Of a DNA stretch of 64,000 nucleotides, positions 10,668-24,241 are shown piece by piece. Both the position numbers and the translations under genes were made by a program. Origin of the DNA: an uncultured Chlorobiaceae bacterium (lineage in GTDB: Bacteria > Bacteroidota > Chlorobiia > Chlorobiales > Chlorobiaceae); assembly GCA_903839405.1 (NCBI GenBank), contig CAIMCD010000038.1, forward strand, positions 93,393-157,392, in the 5' to 3' direction. Positions within the stretch are counted from its first letter, which is position 1; every line of letters starts with the position of its first letter. Under the pieces are notes generated by a model, which saw only the letters and a list, made by a program, of their open reading frames with translations, was not told the DNA's origin and ran no database searches.

Positions 10668-12533
10668 TCATCTCCCGATACGGATCAAGAGAACCGATAT
10701 ATCTGAAGGGGAAACGCCAAGAATTCTTGATGCCTGCCCAATGGTCTCTGGTTGATGTTTTTTCATTTTCTCCCTCCCTTCATTCGATAGGCCTGATACG
10801 GTATCATAATTAAATGAAGAGGGTATATGAAGCGAATCAAGGCGCGAGATCTTTTCTGTCATCAAGAGGTCTCGCTTGAGGTAACCCTCATATTTCAGGT
10901 CAATATCAACTTGTTCAAAGATTGCTATATCAGTGGTTTCTGCATAAACAGAGCTTCTGAATGTTGCTGATGAGTCCAGAAGCATCTGGAAGTGAAGACC
11001 CGGCCTTTTCAGAAGGTTTACAGCAGTGAGGCTGGTCGTGGTGGTTGGATAATCATGAGCTGCAAGGAGTGTATTAATATCTGCTGGCTGTAGCCGGAAT
11101 GTTATGCAAAGCTGTTTCAACTTCTCAATAAGCTCAATTTTTCTTGTGCAGGCACTCACGGTCTCCTCATCAATAAGGCCGGTACAGAGCCCGAAGTGTT
11201 GCAGGCGAATATCTGCATTGTCATGGCGAAGCAGGAGGCGGTGTTCCGCTGATGAGGTAAACATCCGGTAAGGCTCATTCGTATCCTTGGTAATGATGTC
11301 GTCAATGAGTACGCCAATGTATGCATCTGAACGCTTCAGGTAAAGTGGAGGGCGTTTGAGTAACTTCAACGATGCATTAATTCCCGCGATAAGTCCCTGT
11401 CCAGCCGCTTCCTCATAACCTGATGTACCATTGATCTGCCCTGCAAAGAAAAGATTTCCAACCAGTTTTGTTTCGAGAGTCCTGTGGAGCTGATAGGGGA
11501 AAAAATAATCATACTCTATGGCATAACCCGGCCTGATCATTTTTGCTTGTTCAAGTCCGGGAATAGAGCGTAGGCCCTGGAGCTGAATATCTTCAGGCAG
11601 AGATGTTGAAAAACCATTGACATACATTTCGTTGGTATCAAATCCTTCAGGTTCCAGAAAGATATGGTGACTCAACTTGTCCGGAAATCGCGAGATTTTA
11701 TCTTCCACGGAGGGGCAGTATCGGGGCCCAATACCCTTCACTTTTCCGGTATAGAGCGGTGAACGGTCAAATCCTGTTTTCAGGATGTCGTGTGTTTGGG
11801 TTGTTGTTTTTGTGATGAAGCAACTTATTTGCCTTTTGTTTTGAATAGCTGGGCTTTTGAACGAGAAGCGAACCGCCTGCTCATCGCCATGCTGTTCATC
11901 AACCAGGGAGTAGTTGACGCTCCTTGCATCAATACGGGGCGGTGTCCCGGTTTTCAGGCGACCCGATTTAAAACCGAGGCTTACGAGGGATTCGGTAAGT
12001 CCCAGTACCGGAGGTTCGGCTATTGTCCGGCCTCCGGCATAGTGGTTCATGCCTATGTGGATTAGTCCGTTCAGAAAGGTTCCGCAGGCAAGAATAGCTG
12101 CGGAACCGTTTATTATTCGCCCTGAGGAGAGTCTTACGCCAGTGAATTGACCAGAATCAGTTTCAATGCCGGTGACAGTATCCTGGAGAAGATCGATATT
12201 TTTTTCCTGCTCAATGACGCACCGCATGTACAGTGAGTATCTTCTTGGGTCGGCCTGCGCTCTTGGTGAATGCATCGCCGGCCCTTTGCTCCGGTTGAGC
12301 ATCCTGAACTGAATGCCGGTTGCGTCAATCGCCTTTGCCATTTCACCGCCAAGCGCATCGATTTCCCTCGTGATCTGCCCTTTTGCAACCCCCCCAATTG
12401 CGGGATTGCATGACATGCGCGCGATAGTGGTGAGGTCTGTCGATATGAACAGGCATGAGAGCTCCATTCTTGCGGCAGCAAGTACGGCTTCGCAGCCCGC
12501 ATGACCAGCGCCGATAACTATTATGTCATACAT
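10668..12533 (-). CDS. mnmG: tRNA uridine-5-carboxymethylaminomethyl modification enzyme MnmG (GidA)
   Basis: MnmG, with MnmE, modifies the wobble U34 of several tRNAs using FAD. The 621-residue protein starts [16 protein letters not shown], the FAD-binding GxGxxG motif, followed by [13 protein letters not shown] and the GidA signatures [12 protein letters not shown] and [12 protein letters not shown]. The start is the ATG at 12533; an in-frame TTG three codons earlier is less likely. The gene is bracketed by two parS-type sites, echoing the gidA-parAB neighbourhood of many bacteria, though parA and parB are not seen in this window. Confidence 0.96.
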   Translation of the reverse strand: MYDIIVIGAGHAGCEAVLAAARMELSCLFISTDLTTIARMSCNPAIGGVAKGQITREIDALGGEMAKAIDATGIQFRMLNRSKGPAMHSPRAQADPRRYSLYMRCVIEQEKNIDLLQDTVTGIETDSGQFTGVRLSSGRIINGSAAILACGTFLNGLIHIGMNHYAGGRTIAEPPVLGLTESLVSLGFKSGRLKTGTPPRIDARSVNYSLVDEQHGDEQAVRFSFKSPAIQNKRQISCFITKTTTQTHDILKTGFDRSPLYTGKVKGIGPRYCPSVEDKISRFPDKLSHHIFLEPEGFDTNEMYVNGFSTSLPEDIQLQGLRSIPGLEQAKMIRPGYAIEYDYFFPYQLHRTLETKLVGNLFFAGQINGTSGYEEAAGQGLIAGINASLKLLKRPPLYLKRSDAYIGVLIDDIITKDTNEPYRMFTSSAEHRLLLRHDNADIRLQHFGLCTGLIDEETVSACTRKIELIEKLKQLCITFRLQPADINTLLAAHDYPTTTTSLTAVNLLKRPGLHFQMLLDSSATFRSSVYAETTDIAIFEQVDIDLKYEGYLKRDLLMTEKISRLDSLHIPSSFNYDTVSGLSNEGREKMKKHQPETIGQASRILGVSPSDISVLLIRIGR

Positions 12534-12544
12534 TGGCAGCAAAA

Positions 12545-12560
12545 TGTTTCACGTGAAACA
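12545..12560. promoter_or_regulatory. parS: parS-type ParB binding site (TGTTTCACGTGAAACA)
   Basis: This is a perfect 16-of-16 match to the bacterial parS consensus, 11 bases upstream of the mnmG start codon. A second copy follows mnmG at 10639-10654. Their position, 8-10 kb from the origin, is where chromosomal centromere sites usually lie. Confidence 0.92.
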
Positions 12561-12890
12561 TGTGTTAGAGTATTAATAGTTTGAAAGTCGAAGATACATA
12601 ATATTAGAGCGATTCTCCCTTGCTTTTACGGATAGAGCGTGTAATGTTCGGTCACCGCTGGCATATTTAGTTTTAAGTTCCCCGGAAAGATAATACTTGA
12701 GATTGACTCGTTTTTTAAGGTGTATGATGTGTTTTTAGTGTATTTTTTATTCTTCTTGCTAACATCTTGCGTGGTGTGAAAAATTAATCAGGAAAAAAGT
12801 TCTTTGCTATATTTATATAGATATAGGTATTGATTTTGCGGTTCAATAGCAGGGTCCGGCGGTAGATGCATCTTAATCTTCAGTAAGCTT
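12561..12890. other. Intergenic region between divergent mnmG and the SoxY-like gene
   Basis: A gene-free stretch of 330 AT-rich bases. It should hold promoters for mnmG (leftward) and the sulfide-oxidation operon (rightward). I saw no reading frame of note and could not assign -35/-10 boxes or an operator. Confidence 0.5.
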
Positions 12891-13319
12891 ATGAAAAGGC
12901 GACACTTTCTTGTTGGTGCGGTTGTTTTTTCGGCATTGCGCCCGTTTCAATTGCTGGCAAGCTGGAGTGAAAAAAGTTTTCGGCGCTCAACACTGCAGCA
13001 GGCGTTTCTTGATGCGCTGGGCACGAAGGATCTTCTGCTCTCCGACAAGATTACGATTGTTGCTCCTCCGGCTGCTGGAGACAGTTCACTGGTTCCTGTT
13101 GCAGTTATTTCATCATTAAAGGGCGAAGAGCTTTTTCTTTTTGTCGAAAAAAACATCACACCCCTTGTCTTCCGCTGCATTCTATATAGTAATACATTGG
13201 CCTTTTTTTCGCTCAATATCAAGATGAAAGAGAGTTCAGCCCTGTACGCCGTTGTCAGGGAGGGGGAAAAATATTTTATGGCTACCGTGGCTGTTGCTGT
13301 AGAGGCCGAGGGCTGTTAA
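12891..13319 (+). CDS. SoxY-like sulfur carrier subunit with shortened C-terminal arm
   Basis: The 142-residue protein begins with a twin-arginine-like leader (MKRRHFLVGAVVFSAL), as SoxY does, and has the SoxY beta-sandwich pattern (SDKITIVAPPAAGDSSLVPV, then FFSLNIKMKESSALYAVV). In thiosulfate oxidation SoxY carries sulfur on a cysteine in a C-terminal GGCGG arm. Here the protein ends in VEAEGC, so the cysteine is the very last residue and the two terminal glycines are missing. It is followed by a SoxZ-like gene and fccAB. I recall SoxYZ homologues next to fccAB being named soyYZ in green sulfur bacteria but cannot verify it here. SoxX, SoxA and SoxB are absent from the window. Confidence 0.78.
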   Translation: MKRRHFLVGAVVFSALRPFQLLASWSEKSFRRSTLQQAFLDALGTKDLLLSDKITIVAPPAAGDSSLVPVAVISSLKGEELFLFVEKNITPLVFRCILYSNTLAFFSLNIKMKESSALYAVVREGEKYFMATVAVAVEAEGC

Positions 13320-13346
13320 TTTGAGGAATTATTTATCTTTTTACTC

Positions 13347-13655
13347 ATGAGCAGTGATGTAAGAGTTCTTGCCAGGGAAGAGAGCGGTATCGTTCTTGTC
13401 AAGGTTATTATTCCTCACCCCAATGAGTCCGGCTCCAGGAAAAATGAGCAGGGCCTGATTGTTGCCGCCTATTTCATACAGGAGGGCACGGTGCTGCTCA
13501 ACAGCAAGCCTCTCCTCGACATTCAGCTCGGGCCATCTGTTTCCAGGGATCCTTTTTTGCAGTTCCGCTTTTTTGGAAAGAAGGGTGACCGGCTCACACT
13601 CTCTTTCCGTGATAACCGAGGTGAGCAGTTTATGGCTGATACCGTTGTTATCTGA
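13347..13655 (+). CDS. SoxZ-like partner protein
   Basis: SoxZ is the immunoglobulin-like partner that forms a heterodimer with SoxY in the periplasm. This 102-residue protein shows the SoxZ pattern: [61 protein letters not shown] and the end [15 protein letters not shown]. It has no signal peptide, as normal for SoxZ, which is co-exported with Tat-dependent SoxY. It lies 27 bases after the SoxY-like gene and 89 bases before the cytochrome gene, so the four genes are likely cotranscribed for sulfide oxidation. Confidence 0.8.
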   Translation: MSSDVRVLAREESGIVLVKVIIPHPNESGSRKNEQGLIVAAYFIQEGTVLLNSKPLLDIQLGPSVSRDPFLQFRFFGKKGDRLTLSFRDNRGEQFMADTVVI

Positions 13656-13744
13656 ACTTTTCTGGTTATAGGCACGCTGCACAGGCCTTTGGTAACCGAT
13701 ATATCGTTTTCTTTATTCCATCACTAACTCAGGAGGAACATGTT

Positions 13745-14125
13745 ATGGCAGTGAAACTCAGAGTTCGCTTGACTGCATATGCGCTCTCTTTTTTGGCGCT
13801 TGCCGCAGGAAGCAGTGCTTTTGCCAAAGAGAGAGTTACTCCCAAACCGGCCAGGCAGGAGAGTAGCAGCAAAGGCGCATCCAATCCCCGGGGTGAGGTT
13901 CTGGCACTCTCCTGCTCAACGTGCCATGGTACCGATGGCAAAAGTGTGGGCATTATTCCCTCAATAAACGGTAGATCGGCGGCTTATCTTGAGGCGGCAT
14001 TGAAGGCATTCAAGTCCGGTTCCCGCTATTCGACCGTGATGAGCCGACATGCCAGGGGGTATAGTGATGATGAGCTTCGGCTGATTGCCGAGTATTATGG
14101 AACGGTCTCGCACAATAATAAATAA
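13745..14125 (+). CDS. fccA: Flavocytochrome c sulfide dehydrogenase, cytochrome subunit
   Basis: FccA is the small monoheme c-type subunit that takes electrons from the FccB flavin. The 126-residue precursor has a Sec signal peptide ([19 protein letters not shown]), one heme motif CSTCH at 57-61 and a likely distal heme ligand Met99 in [18 protein letters not shown] strong AGGAGG at 13731-13736 marks the ATG at 13745. The fccB start follows 16 bases after the stop. Class I cytochromes of this pattern also occur alone, but the adjacency to fccB settles the identity. Confidence 0.9.
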   Translation: MAVKLRVRLTAYALSFLALAAGSSAFAKERVTPKPARQESSSKGASNPRGEVLALSCSTCHGTDGKSVGIIPSINGRSAAYLEAALKAFKSGSRYSTVMSRHARGYSDDELRLIAEYYGTVSHNNK

Positions 14126-14141
14126 GCCGGAGGATCAGCAC

Positions 14142-15440
14142 ATGAGTCACAATCTTTCACGTCGGGATTTTAATAAACTCCTTCTGTCGGGTGTTGCTGC
14201 TTCCGCATTTGGAGTGCTGGGAAGCTCGACCTCCGCCTTTGCGGCTTCGTCCAGCAAAAAGGTCGTGGTCATTGGCGGAGGATTTGGCGGCGCATCAGCC
14301 GCCAAATATCTGAGAAAGCTGGATCCATCAATTTCTGTTACGCTGGTTGAGCCGAAAACCGTGTTCTATACCTGCCCGCTCAGCAACTGGGTGCTCGGAG
14401 GGCTGAAAACCATGGAGGATACGGCCCAGAACTATACCATACTCCGCAATAAATACAAGGTTAATGTCATTACGGACAGTGCCGTAGCCGTTGATGCCGC
14501 AAGAAGCACCGTCCGGCTGAAGAGCGGCCAGGTGCTCGGCTTTGACCGGCTGATCCTCTCTCCCGGCATTGATTTTAAATGGGATGCCATTGAGGGGTAC
14601 AGCGAGAGTGTGGCCAACTCAAAAATGCCGCACGCATGGCAGGCGGGGCCCCAGACCATCTTGCTGCACAATCAACTGCTTGCCATGAAGAGTGGAGGCC
14701 GGGTGCTTATCTGTCCGCCGGCCAACCCCTTCCGCTGCGCTCCGGGCCCCTATGAAAGGGCGAGCCTTATTGCCGGTTATCTGAAAGCCAAAAAGCCAAA
14801 CTCAAAAATCATTATTCTTGATTCCAAAGAGAAGTTTGCCAAACAGGCCCTCTTTAAAAAAGGGTGGGATCGGCTCTACCCCGGCATGATTGAGTGGCGC
14901 TCGGGTGCCACAGGCGGCAAGATTCTGAAGGTTGATGCAGCAACCATGAGCGTGGCAACCGATTTCGGCGCGGAACATGGCGATGTGATCAATATCATTC
15001 CACCCCAGAAGGCCGGAAAAATCGCCTTTGATGCCGGACTTACCGATGCATCGGGATGGTGTCCGATCAATCCGGTATCGTTTGAATCGACCATTCATCC
15101 GGGCATCCATATTATTGGCGACGCTTCATTTGCCGGAGCCATGCCGAAATCAGGATTTGCGGCAAGCAGTCAGGGCAAGGTTGCCGCTGCGGCCATTGTG
15201 CGCCTCTTCCAGGGCAAGGTGCCAGCAGCTCCATCGCTGGTCAATACCTGCTATAGCCTGCTTGCCCCAGGGTATGGCATCTCGGTAGCCGGTGTCTATA
15301 AGCTGACCGTGGAGGGAATTGTTGAGATCAAGGAGGCTGGCGGGCTGACTCCGATTGATGCCGATGATGACCAGCTCCGGGAGGAAGCAAACTTCGCCCA
15401 GGGGTGGTATAACAATATCACCAGGGATACATGGGGATAA
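14142..15440 (+). CDS. fccB: Flavocytochrome c sulfide dehydrogenase, flavoprotein subunit
   Basis: FccB oxidises sulfide to sulfur or polysulfide in the periplasm and passes electrons to FccA. The 432-residue precursor carries a Tat signal ([12 protein letters not shown]), a dinucleotide fold ([19 protein letters not shown]), the [13 protein letters not shown] segment whose Cys78 corresponds to the covalent FAD attachment cysteine of the family, and further cysteines in CPPANPFRC and GWCPINP that could supply the redox-active disulfide. I chose the ATG at 14142, seven bases after GGAGGA, rather than an upstream in-frame start that would overlap fccA. A terminator follows, so it ends the operon. 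Confidence 0.95.
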   Translation: MSHNLSRRDFNKLLLSGVAASAFGVLGSSTSAFAASSSKKVVVIGGGFGGASAAKYLRKLDPSISVTLVEPKTVFYTCPLSNWVLGGLKTMEDTAQNYTILRNKYKVNVITDSAVAVDAARSTVRLKSGQVLGFDRLILSPGIDFKWDAIEGYSESVANSKMPHAWQAGPQTILLHNQLLAMKSGGRVLICPPANPFRCAPGPYERASLIAGYLKAKKPNSKIIILDSKEKFAKQALFKKGWDRLYPGMIEWRSGATGGKILKVDAATMSVATDFGAEHGDVINIIPPQKAGKIAFDAGLTDASGWCPINPVSFESTIHPGIHIIGDASFAGAMPKSGFAASSQGKVAAAAIVRLFQGKVPAAPSLVNTCYSLLAPGYGISVAGVYKLTVEGIVEIKEAGGLTPIDADDDQLREEANFAQGWYNNITRDTWG

Positions 15441-15460
15441 GCATTCGTGAGCGTTCCATG

Positions 15461-15491
15461 GTAAAAAGCCCGGTAGTATGCCGGGTTTTTT
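15461..15491 (+). terminator. Rho-independent terminator after fccB
   Basis: A stem CCCGG/CCGGG (15469-15473 with 15481-15485, 7-base loop) is flanked by an A-run on the left and followed by TTTTTT, which lengthens the helix. It closes the SoxYZ-like/fccAB operon. Confidence 0.82.
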
Positions 15492-15599
15492 ACTGTAGAG
15501 AGCTTCCTTGATGCTATTGGATGCTCTCTCGCAGATTGTTAGATAATCACTACCCCATTTTATATATTGGCTGAATTATTTCTATTCGAGCGCAAAGCG

Positions 15600-17438
15600 A
15601 TGTCATCAATGAAAAATAAACGTTTTAACCTTCTTCTTATTGCTCTGGTCACCGTTGTGGCACTCTGGTCACTCTGGCCTTCCTGGCGCGACTACTCCCT
15701 TTCGAAAGAGCTTGAGAGTTACGGAACCACTCAGGAGAGTCTGAATTTTGCCCTGAGTCACCGTGACGAGATTGAGAGCAATCGTAAAAAAAGCCTGAAA
15801 CTTGGTTTGGATCTGAAAGGCGGCATGCACCTGGTGATGGAAGTTGACCAGGTTGACCTCTTTGAACAGAAAGCCTGGAATAAGGATGCCCGCTTTACCG
15901 CCATCATGCAGAGCGTCAGAGCGCAGGCCTCTCAGAGTGACACCCGAATTATTGACCTGCTTTCTGCCGAGTTTAAAAAAGAGAACATTCCCCTGAGCCG
16001 CTATTTTTATGATATCCGCAATACCGACCGGGAGATTATCTCCAAGCTCGAAAAGGAGTCGGATGATGCCTTGAGCCGGGCAAAGGAGATCATCCGTAAC
16101 CGTATTGACCAGTATGGTGTTGCCGAGCCGGTTATTACAACACAGGGTAGCCGGAAAATCATTATTGAACTTCCCGGTGTTTCGGATCAAAACCGGGTGA
16201 GAAATTTGCTGAAAGGCACGGCAAAGCTTGAGTTCAAGCTGCTCCGCGAGCCGGAAGTGCTGGTCAGGACGCTGGACAGGATCAACTCCTATCTTGTGCA
16301 GAACAGTTCAGCCCCGACGGTGGCTACCCCGGACTCCTCAGCCGGAGCCAAGCCTGCAAATGCGCCTGTAGCGGTTAAAAAGCCTTCGGCCAAACCACTC
16401 TATGATGTGATCGGCGTCTTTCAGAACGGCACCGCATTTACGACAGAGCAGTCAAAAGAGTATGTGGTTGCCTTGCTTCATCGCAGCGACATTCAGGCCC
16501 TGCTCCCCCTTGATACCGAACTGCTGCTTTCCGCAAGGCCGGATATCAATGAAAAGGGTGAAAAACTCTACCCCATCTATCTGGTCAGAAAGGGCGCCGA
16601 GCTGACCGGGGGCGTCATTACCGAAGCCAAGGCTACTTTTGGTTCGCAGGGTGTGCAGCCTGAGGTGCTGATGGAGATGAACTCTGAGGGTACCTCCAAA
16701 TGGGCGCGCATTACCGGTGCCAATATCGGCAAACGGATTGCGATTGTGCTTGATGGCTCGGTCTACAGCGCTCCGGTTGTCCAGTCCAAGATTCCTAGCG
16801 GCAACTCGGTAATCAACGGCATTGCTACGCTTGAAGAGGCCAAGGATCTTGAAATTGTCCTGAAAGCCGGCGCTCTGCCTGCTCCGGTGCGCATTATTGA
16901 AGAGCGGAGTGTCGGGCCCTCGCTTGGAGCCGATTATATCCGTGCCGGCGTGCTCTCGCTCTCCTGGGCCTTCTTTGCCGTTGCCGTCTTTATGCTGGTC
17001 TACTACAAAAAAGCTGGCATTGCGGCCGATATTGCCCTTGTGCTCAATATTATGATTGTCTTGTCGGTACTGGCCGGCTTTAATGCCTCGCTCTCCTTGC
17101 CGGGCATTGCCGGTATTGTGTTGACCATCGGTATGGCGGTTGACGCCAATGTGTTGATTTATGAGCGTGTACGCGAAGAGCTGGATGCCGGCAAGGGGCT
17201 CAAGAGTGCTATTGAGCTGGGTTATGAGAGGGCATTCTCCTCCATTCTGGACTCGCATGTCACCACCCTTTCAGCCGCATTTTTGCTCTATACCTATGGC
17301 ATCGGCCCTATACAGGGCTTTGCTTTGACGCTCATGATTGGTACGGCCGCGAGCCTCTTTACGGCAATTGTGGTTACCAAGGAGATTTTCTCGTTCCTGC
17401 TTCTGCGGAACGTTCTCTCAGAAAAAAGTTTTGGCTAA
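15600..17438 (+). CDS. secD: Protein translocase subunit SecD
   Basis: SecD with SecF uses the proton motive force to complete export through SecYEG. The protein of about 612 residues has an N-terminal membrane helix, the D1 motif [16 protein letters not shown], a large periplasmic region containing a Pro/Ala-rich linker (about 230-270), and a C-terminal RND-type membrane domain with the D5 motif [16 protein letters not shown] took the ATG at 15600; another in-frame ATG lies at 15609 and a TTG at 15567, and none has a good ribosome binding site. secF starts 21 bases after the stop. Confidence 0.95.
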   Translation: MSSMKNKRFNLLLIALVTVVALWSLWPSWRDYSLSKELESYGTTQESLNFALSHRDEIESNRKKSLKLGLDLKGGMHLVMEVDQVDLFEQKAWNKDARFTAIMQSVRAQASQSDTRIIDLLSAEFKKENIPLSRYFYDIRNTDREIISKLEKESDDALSRAKEIIRNRIDQYGVAEPVITTQGSRKIIIELPGVSDQNRVRNLLKGTAKLEFKLLREPEVLVRTLDRINSYLVQNSSAPTVATPDSSAGAKPANAPVAVKKPSAKPLYDVIGVFQNGTAFTTEQSKEYVVALLHRSDIQALLPLDTELLLSARPDINEKGEKLYPIYLVRKGAELTGGVITEAKATFGSQGVQPEVLMEMNSEGTSKWARITGANIGKRIAIVLDGSVYSAPVVQSKIPSGNSVINGIATLEEAKDLEIVLKAGALPAPVRIIEERSVGPSLGADYIRAGVLSLSWAFFAVAVFMLVYYKKAGIAADIALVLNIMIVLSVLAGFNASLSLPGIAGIVLTIGMAVDANVLIYERVREELDAGKGLKSAIELGYERAFSSILDSHVTTLSAAFLLYTYGIGPIQGFALTLMIGTAASLFTAIVVTKEIFSFLLLRNVLSEKSFG

Positions 17439-17459
17439 TTTTTCAAGATCTGTTCACCC

Positions 17460-18398
17460 ATGAGGATTTTTCATAAGACCAATTTTGATTTTATCCGGTA
17501 TCGTAAAATCGCATACGCCTTCTCCCTGATTCTGCTGCTCTCGGGCCTTGTTTCGCTTGGTGTTAAAGGCCTGAATTATGGTATTGATTTCAGAGGCGGA
17601 TCGGAAGTTGTCATCCGGTTTGAGAAAAACGTCGATGTCGGCAGTGTGCGCGCGGTGCTCCAGGAAGCGGGTATCAACGGCACCCTGAAGCAGTATGGCA
17701 TGGATCGCTCGTTTCTGTTAAGCACCGTGTTCAAGGGAGATACCGGCGGGCTGAAAACCCTTGTGTCAAACGCCTTCAGTGATCGTTTCAAGGGGAACCG
17801 TTTTGAAATTGTTCGTATTGATGCGGTCGGGCCAAGTATTGCTTCCGATTTGAAATGGTCGGCCCTCAAGGCGCTGCTTGCCGCCTTGTTTGCGATTCTG
17901 CTCTATGTCGGCATCCGGTTTGAAATAAAGTTCGCCACCGCCGGGGTCATTGCAATTTTTCATGATATCCTGACCGTTTTGGGGCTCTTCAGCATTCTCG
18001 GCGGACTCTTTGTCTTTATGCCGCTAGAGGTTGATCAGAGTATCATTGCAGCGTTTCTGACCATTGCCGGTTACTCCATTACCGATACGGTTGTGGTTTA
18101 TGATCGTATCCGCGAACGGATACGCGGCCAGAAACCCTCCGAGTATGAGCGTATTTTCAATGAGAGCATGAACCAGACACTCAGCCGGACCATCATTACC
18201 TCCGGCACGGTGCTGCTCTCGGTTTTTGTGCTCTTTATCTTTGCCGGACCGGCCATCAGGGGTTTTGCCTTTGCGGTCTTTATGGGTATTCTGATTGGTA
18301 CCTATTCATCAATCTTTGTTGCAGCTCCCATTGTGTATGACTGGCTCCGGCTTTCAAAAAGCGCGGTCCATCTCAGAGGCGGCAACAAAACCTCCTGA
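17460..18398 (+). CDS. secF: Protein translocase subunit SecF
   Basis: The 312-residue partner of SecD has six predicted membrane helices, the SecF signature LNYGIDFRGGSEVVIRF near the N-terminus and the membrane motif YSITDTVVVYDRIRER. It forms a complex with SecD and acts late in Sec-dependent export. Separate, adjacent secD and secF genes are the common arrangement. The SurA-like gene begins about 60 bases downstream, linking translocation with periplasmic folding. Confidence 0.96.
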   Translation: MRIFHKTNFDFIRYRKIAYAFSLILLLSGLVSLGVKGLNYGIDFRGGSEVVIRFEKNVDVGSVRAVLQEAGINGTLKQYGMDRSFLLSTVFKGDTGGLKTLVSNAFSDRFKGNRFEIVRIDAVGPSIASDLKWSALKALLAALFAILLYVGIRFEIKFATAGVIAIFHDILTVLGLFSILGGLFVFMPLEVDQSIIAAFLTIAGYSITDTVVVYDRIRERIRGQKPSEYERIFNESMNQTLSRTIITSGTVLLSVFVLFIFAGPAIRGFAFAVFMGILIGTYSSIFVAAPIVYDWLRLSKSAVHLRGGNKTS

Positions 18399-18460
18399 CA
18401 AGCCTTTGTTTCTTGGCCAGAGGGGAAATCAACACTATGACACAAGGAAGGATTGTTGGT

Positions 18461-21751
<3,291 letters not shown>

Positions 21752-21793
21752 TCAAGATAATAAAAATGCCGTCATTATGCGCGCCTTATGTCG

Positions 21794-22177
21794 CTACGAG
21801 CTGGCCCAGAATGCATCAATAAAATGCTCAATGGCAAACGAAGCTATCCGGTTCTCTTCCATGCGTTTAACCAGCACGGCAACCACATCGAACCGGCACT
21901 CAGGCTCCTCATCGCCGGAAAGGGCAAGATAGGCCCTGGCCGCCTTGATGATCTCCCTCTGCTTCTGCAAGGTTACGGCCTCGGCCGGATGACCTTTTGC
22001 GGACGAGAGGCGTGTTTTTACCTCAATAAAGCAGAGGGTATGGCGGTGGCGGGCAATAAGGTCGATCTCGTTGCGATGGTAGCGGTAGTTGCGCTCCAGG
22101 ATGCGGTAGCCCTGTTTTGCAAGGTAGTCGGCCGCCAAGCGCTCACCCTCGGGCCCGAGCAGGTGCGGGTCATACAT
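21794..22177 (-). CDS. UPF0102 / YraN-family endonuclease-like protein
   Basis: The 127-residue protein matches the YraN family: GPEGERLAADYLAKQGYRIL, then NYRYHRNEIDLIARHRHTL and FIEVKTRLS, the D-(10-15)-ExK pattern of a restriction-endonuclease-like fold (EIDLI and EVK). The function is unproven, though a Holliday-junction-type nuclease role has been suggested for the family. The ATG at 22177 overlaps the end of rnhB by 8 bases, the common rnhB-yraN pairing; the longer upstream open frame is a shadow of rnhB. Confidence 0.88.
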   Translation of the reverse strand: MYDPHLLGPEGERLAADYLAKQGYRILERNYRYHRNEIDLIARHRHTLCFIEVKTRLSSAKGHPAEAVTLQKQREIIKAARAYLALSGDEEPECRFDVVAVLVKRMEENRIASFAIEHFIDAFWASS

Positions 22178-22808
22178 GTTTTTCTTTTTCGCCAAGTTGG
22201 CGGAGGCGGAAACTCTGGCGGTGAATCGGGCAGCGCCCGTGTTGGCGGATCGCCTCAACATGCGCTTTGGTCGCATAGCCGAAATGGCGCTCAAACCCGT
22301 ACTCCGGCCAGGAGGAGCTGTATGCGGCCATAATTTCATCCCTTCGGGTTTTGGCAAGCACCGATGCGGCGGCAATGGAGAAGACCTTCGAATCCCCTTT
22401 CACCACCGTTTCATAGGGAATTTTCTGTTGTGGACGGAAGATGTTGCCGTCAATCAGGAGCAGCTCCGGCTTTACGGCGAGTGAGCGAACCGCCCGGTTC
22501 ATGGCAAGCATGGTCGCCTGCAGGATGTTGATCTGGTCAATGGTGCAGGGCTCCACCACAGCGATGGCCCACGCGGTGGCTGCGCTTTTTATGGCAGGTA
22601 CAAGCCGCTCGCGAGCTTTGGCCGAGAGCTTTTTCGAGTCATCCAGCGCTTCAAGCGCAACAAATTCCTCGCCCTCCGGCTGGAACCATCGGGGGAAGAG
22701 CACTGCCGCTGCAACCACCGGCCCGGCCAGAGGCCCCCGACCCGCCTCATCAATGCCGCAGATCAGTGCGGTGCTTTGCCATCGAGGCCATTCGTAGTCG
22801 GTGTTCAT
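22170..22808 (-). CDS. rnhB: Ribonuclease HII
   Basis: RNase HII removes ribonucleotides and RNA primers from DNA. The 212-residue protein contains the type 2 active-site motifs: CGIDEAGRGPLAGPV (Asp-Glu), the central LLIDGN and KGDSKVFSIAAASVLAK. It lies 81 bases upstream of the DUF2461 gene and overlaps yraN by 8 bases on the same strand. Length is typical. Confidence 0.95.
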   Translation of the reverse strand: MNTDYEWPRWQSTALICGIDEAGRGPLAGPVVAAAVLFPRWFQPEGEEFVALEALDDSKKLSAKARERLVPAIKSAATAWAIAVVEPCTIDQINILQATMLAMNRAVRSLAVKPELLLIDGNIFRPQQKIPYETVVKGDSKVFSIAAASVLAKTRRDEIMAAYSSSWPEYGFERHFGYATKAHVEAIRQHGRCPIHRQSFRLRQLGEKEKHV

Positions 22809-22890
22809 TGATCGTAGCGGTTATTCTTTCGCCGGTTTGACAGGAGAGTTCCTACAATAAAGATTAAAAAAATGCAGTTTCGCAAAGGAG

Positions 22891-23571
22891 TTATTGCAGA
22901 TCCCTTGATAACGCCCGGTTGAGAAATTGGACGAGCGGCTCTGCCGCCCGATATGTTTTGGCAAGCTCGGCCGAAAAATCCGGAGCAGTCACCTCTTGAT
23001 CGCTGAAAAAGCGCTGGGTGTAGTACCCCTTGAACTTGAGATACTCCACGGCCGGATTGCTGCTCTCATACCCTTTCGGCGGCCGGACCAGCTTGCCCGA
23101 AGGAAGCACCCCTTCCGCAAAACGGGAGGTGAACTCTTTTTCGGCCAGAATGGATTGCCACTCATTGAAATGGGCGTCAATCTCCCGCCTTGTCAGCTCC
23201 AGAACCGCAGGCTCAGGCATGTAGATTCCGCCTCCGGCAAACGATGCGCCCGGCTCCAGATGGAGGTAGTAGCCGCCCCAGGGGCTCTTTCGGCCACCCT
23301 TGTTGATAAAGGCAAAAAAGTTGGTTTTGTAGGGCGACTTCTCTTTTGAAAAGCGGATATCGCGGTTGATGCGCATGATGCAGCTTTTCGGATCAAGATG
23401 CGACGAGGCAACATCTTTGTCGAACGCCGAAATCGCGGCAAGCTCTTGCACCACGGTATCAAAAAAGTCCGCATAGGCCGCCTGATACTCCTGTTTGTGC
23501 TCGGTGAACCAGCCTCGATCATTATTCTGTTTCAGCTCCCGAAGAAAGCCAAGGGTTGTACCGGTAATCAT
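22891..23571 (-). CDS. DUF2461 domain protein
   Basis: The protein of about 226 residues matches the DUF2461 (TIGR02453) family: TLGFLRELKQNNDRGWFTEH at the start, then CIMRINRDIRFSKEKSPYKT and GGYYLHLEPGASFAGGGIYMP. No function is established for the family, and the sequence shows no signal peptide or catalytic motif that I recognise. The ATG at 23571 was preferred over an in-frame TTG two codons earlier. It is the last conserved gene before the accessory region. Confidence 0.85.
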   Translation of the reverse strand: MITGTTLGFLRELKQNNDRGWFTEHKQEYQAAYADFFDTVVQELAAISAFDKDVASSHLDPKSCIMRINRDIRFSKEKSPYKTNFFAFINKGGRKSPWGGYYLHLEPGASFAGGGIYMPEPAVLELTRREIDAHFNEWQSILAEKEFTSRFAEGVLPSGKLVRPPKGYESSNPAVEYLKFKGYYTQRFFSDQEVTAPDFSAELAKTYRAAEPLVQFLNRALSRDLQ

Positions 23572-24241
23572 ACTCAAGGGGGATTGAACTGAGTTATGAA
23601 AAACTATTTGAAGGTAAAGTTACACGGCTTTTTCTTTTCTCAAAAGTGGCGGGAGTCAAGTAAAAAAACATCTTTTCTGAATTCTGCTTGAGGCCTCCGG
23701 TGGATAACTCGCCGAATCAGCAAAAAAACCATTTGTCAGAAGATCTGTGGCTCATTTGTTTTGTCGGATACAGGTATTCAGAGTCGGCTATTTTGTGGAT
23801 TATAGCGTCATTAACTCTTGTGTCAGCATCGTTAAAACAAATCTTTTAAGGATGTTTTTTTCTCTTCAGACTGGCCACTATTTTTTGAAATCGCATAAAA
23901 TGATTATTCTGAAATTATAATACAAAAATTGTCCGTTTTACAGTTCACTCACCTTGCTCTGCCATCAGGATGTTCTTGGCGGAGTCCCGATTTAAAAATG
24001 TTGCTCTTGCTGCATGTCGCGGCAACTACAAGATTCTCGTTTGACCTCAGGGCGGCTGCTCAATAACTCGTATCTGTCAGCAGTATCAAACCCTTACACG
24101 CAATTATAAGGTTTTACCATAGCCTGTTACCCGATCACAAAAAAAGGAGGGAACTTACCAGAGCCTGATCTTCATTGCAAAACCGTCAAGAAGCCCTGCA
24201 TTACCTTAACTGAACGTCAACTTTCAATCAAGGAGAGAAAA
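23572..24241. other. Intergenic region of about 670 bases at the left edge of the accessory region
   Basis: I see no convincing gene on either strand in this AT-rich stretch. Its right end carries AAGGAGAG just before the ATG at 24242. It should contain the promoter of the downstream propeller-like gene; I could not place it. A further Shine-Dalgarno-like GGAGG at about 24147 is not followed by a usable frame. Confidence 0.45.

Noticed and set aside
10639..12560. A parABS locus
   Set aside because: Two parS-type sites are present but no parA or parB reading frame was found nearby.
12891..15440. A complete thiosulfate-oxidising Sox system
   Set aside because: Only SoxY- and SoxZ-like genes are present; soxX, soxA, soxB and soxW are missing in this window, so the pathway cannot be claimed.
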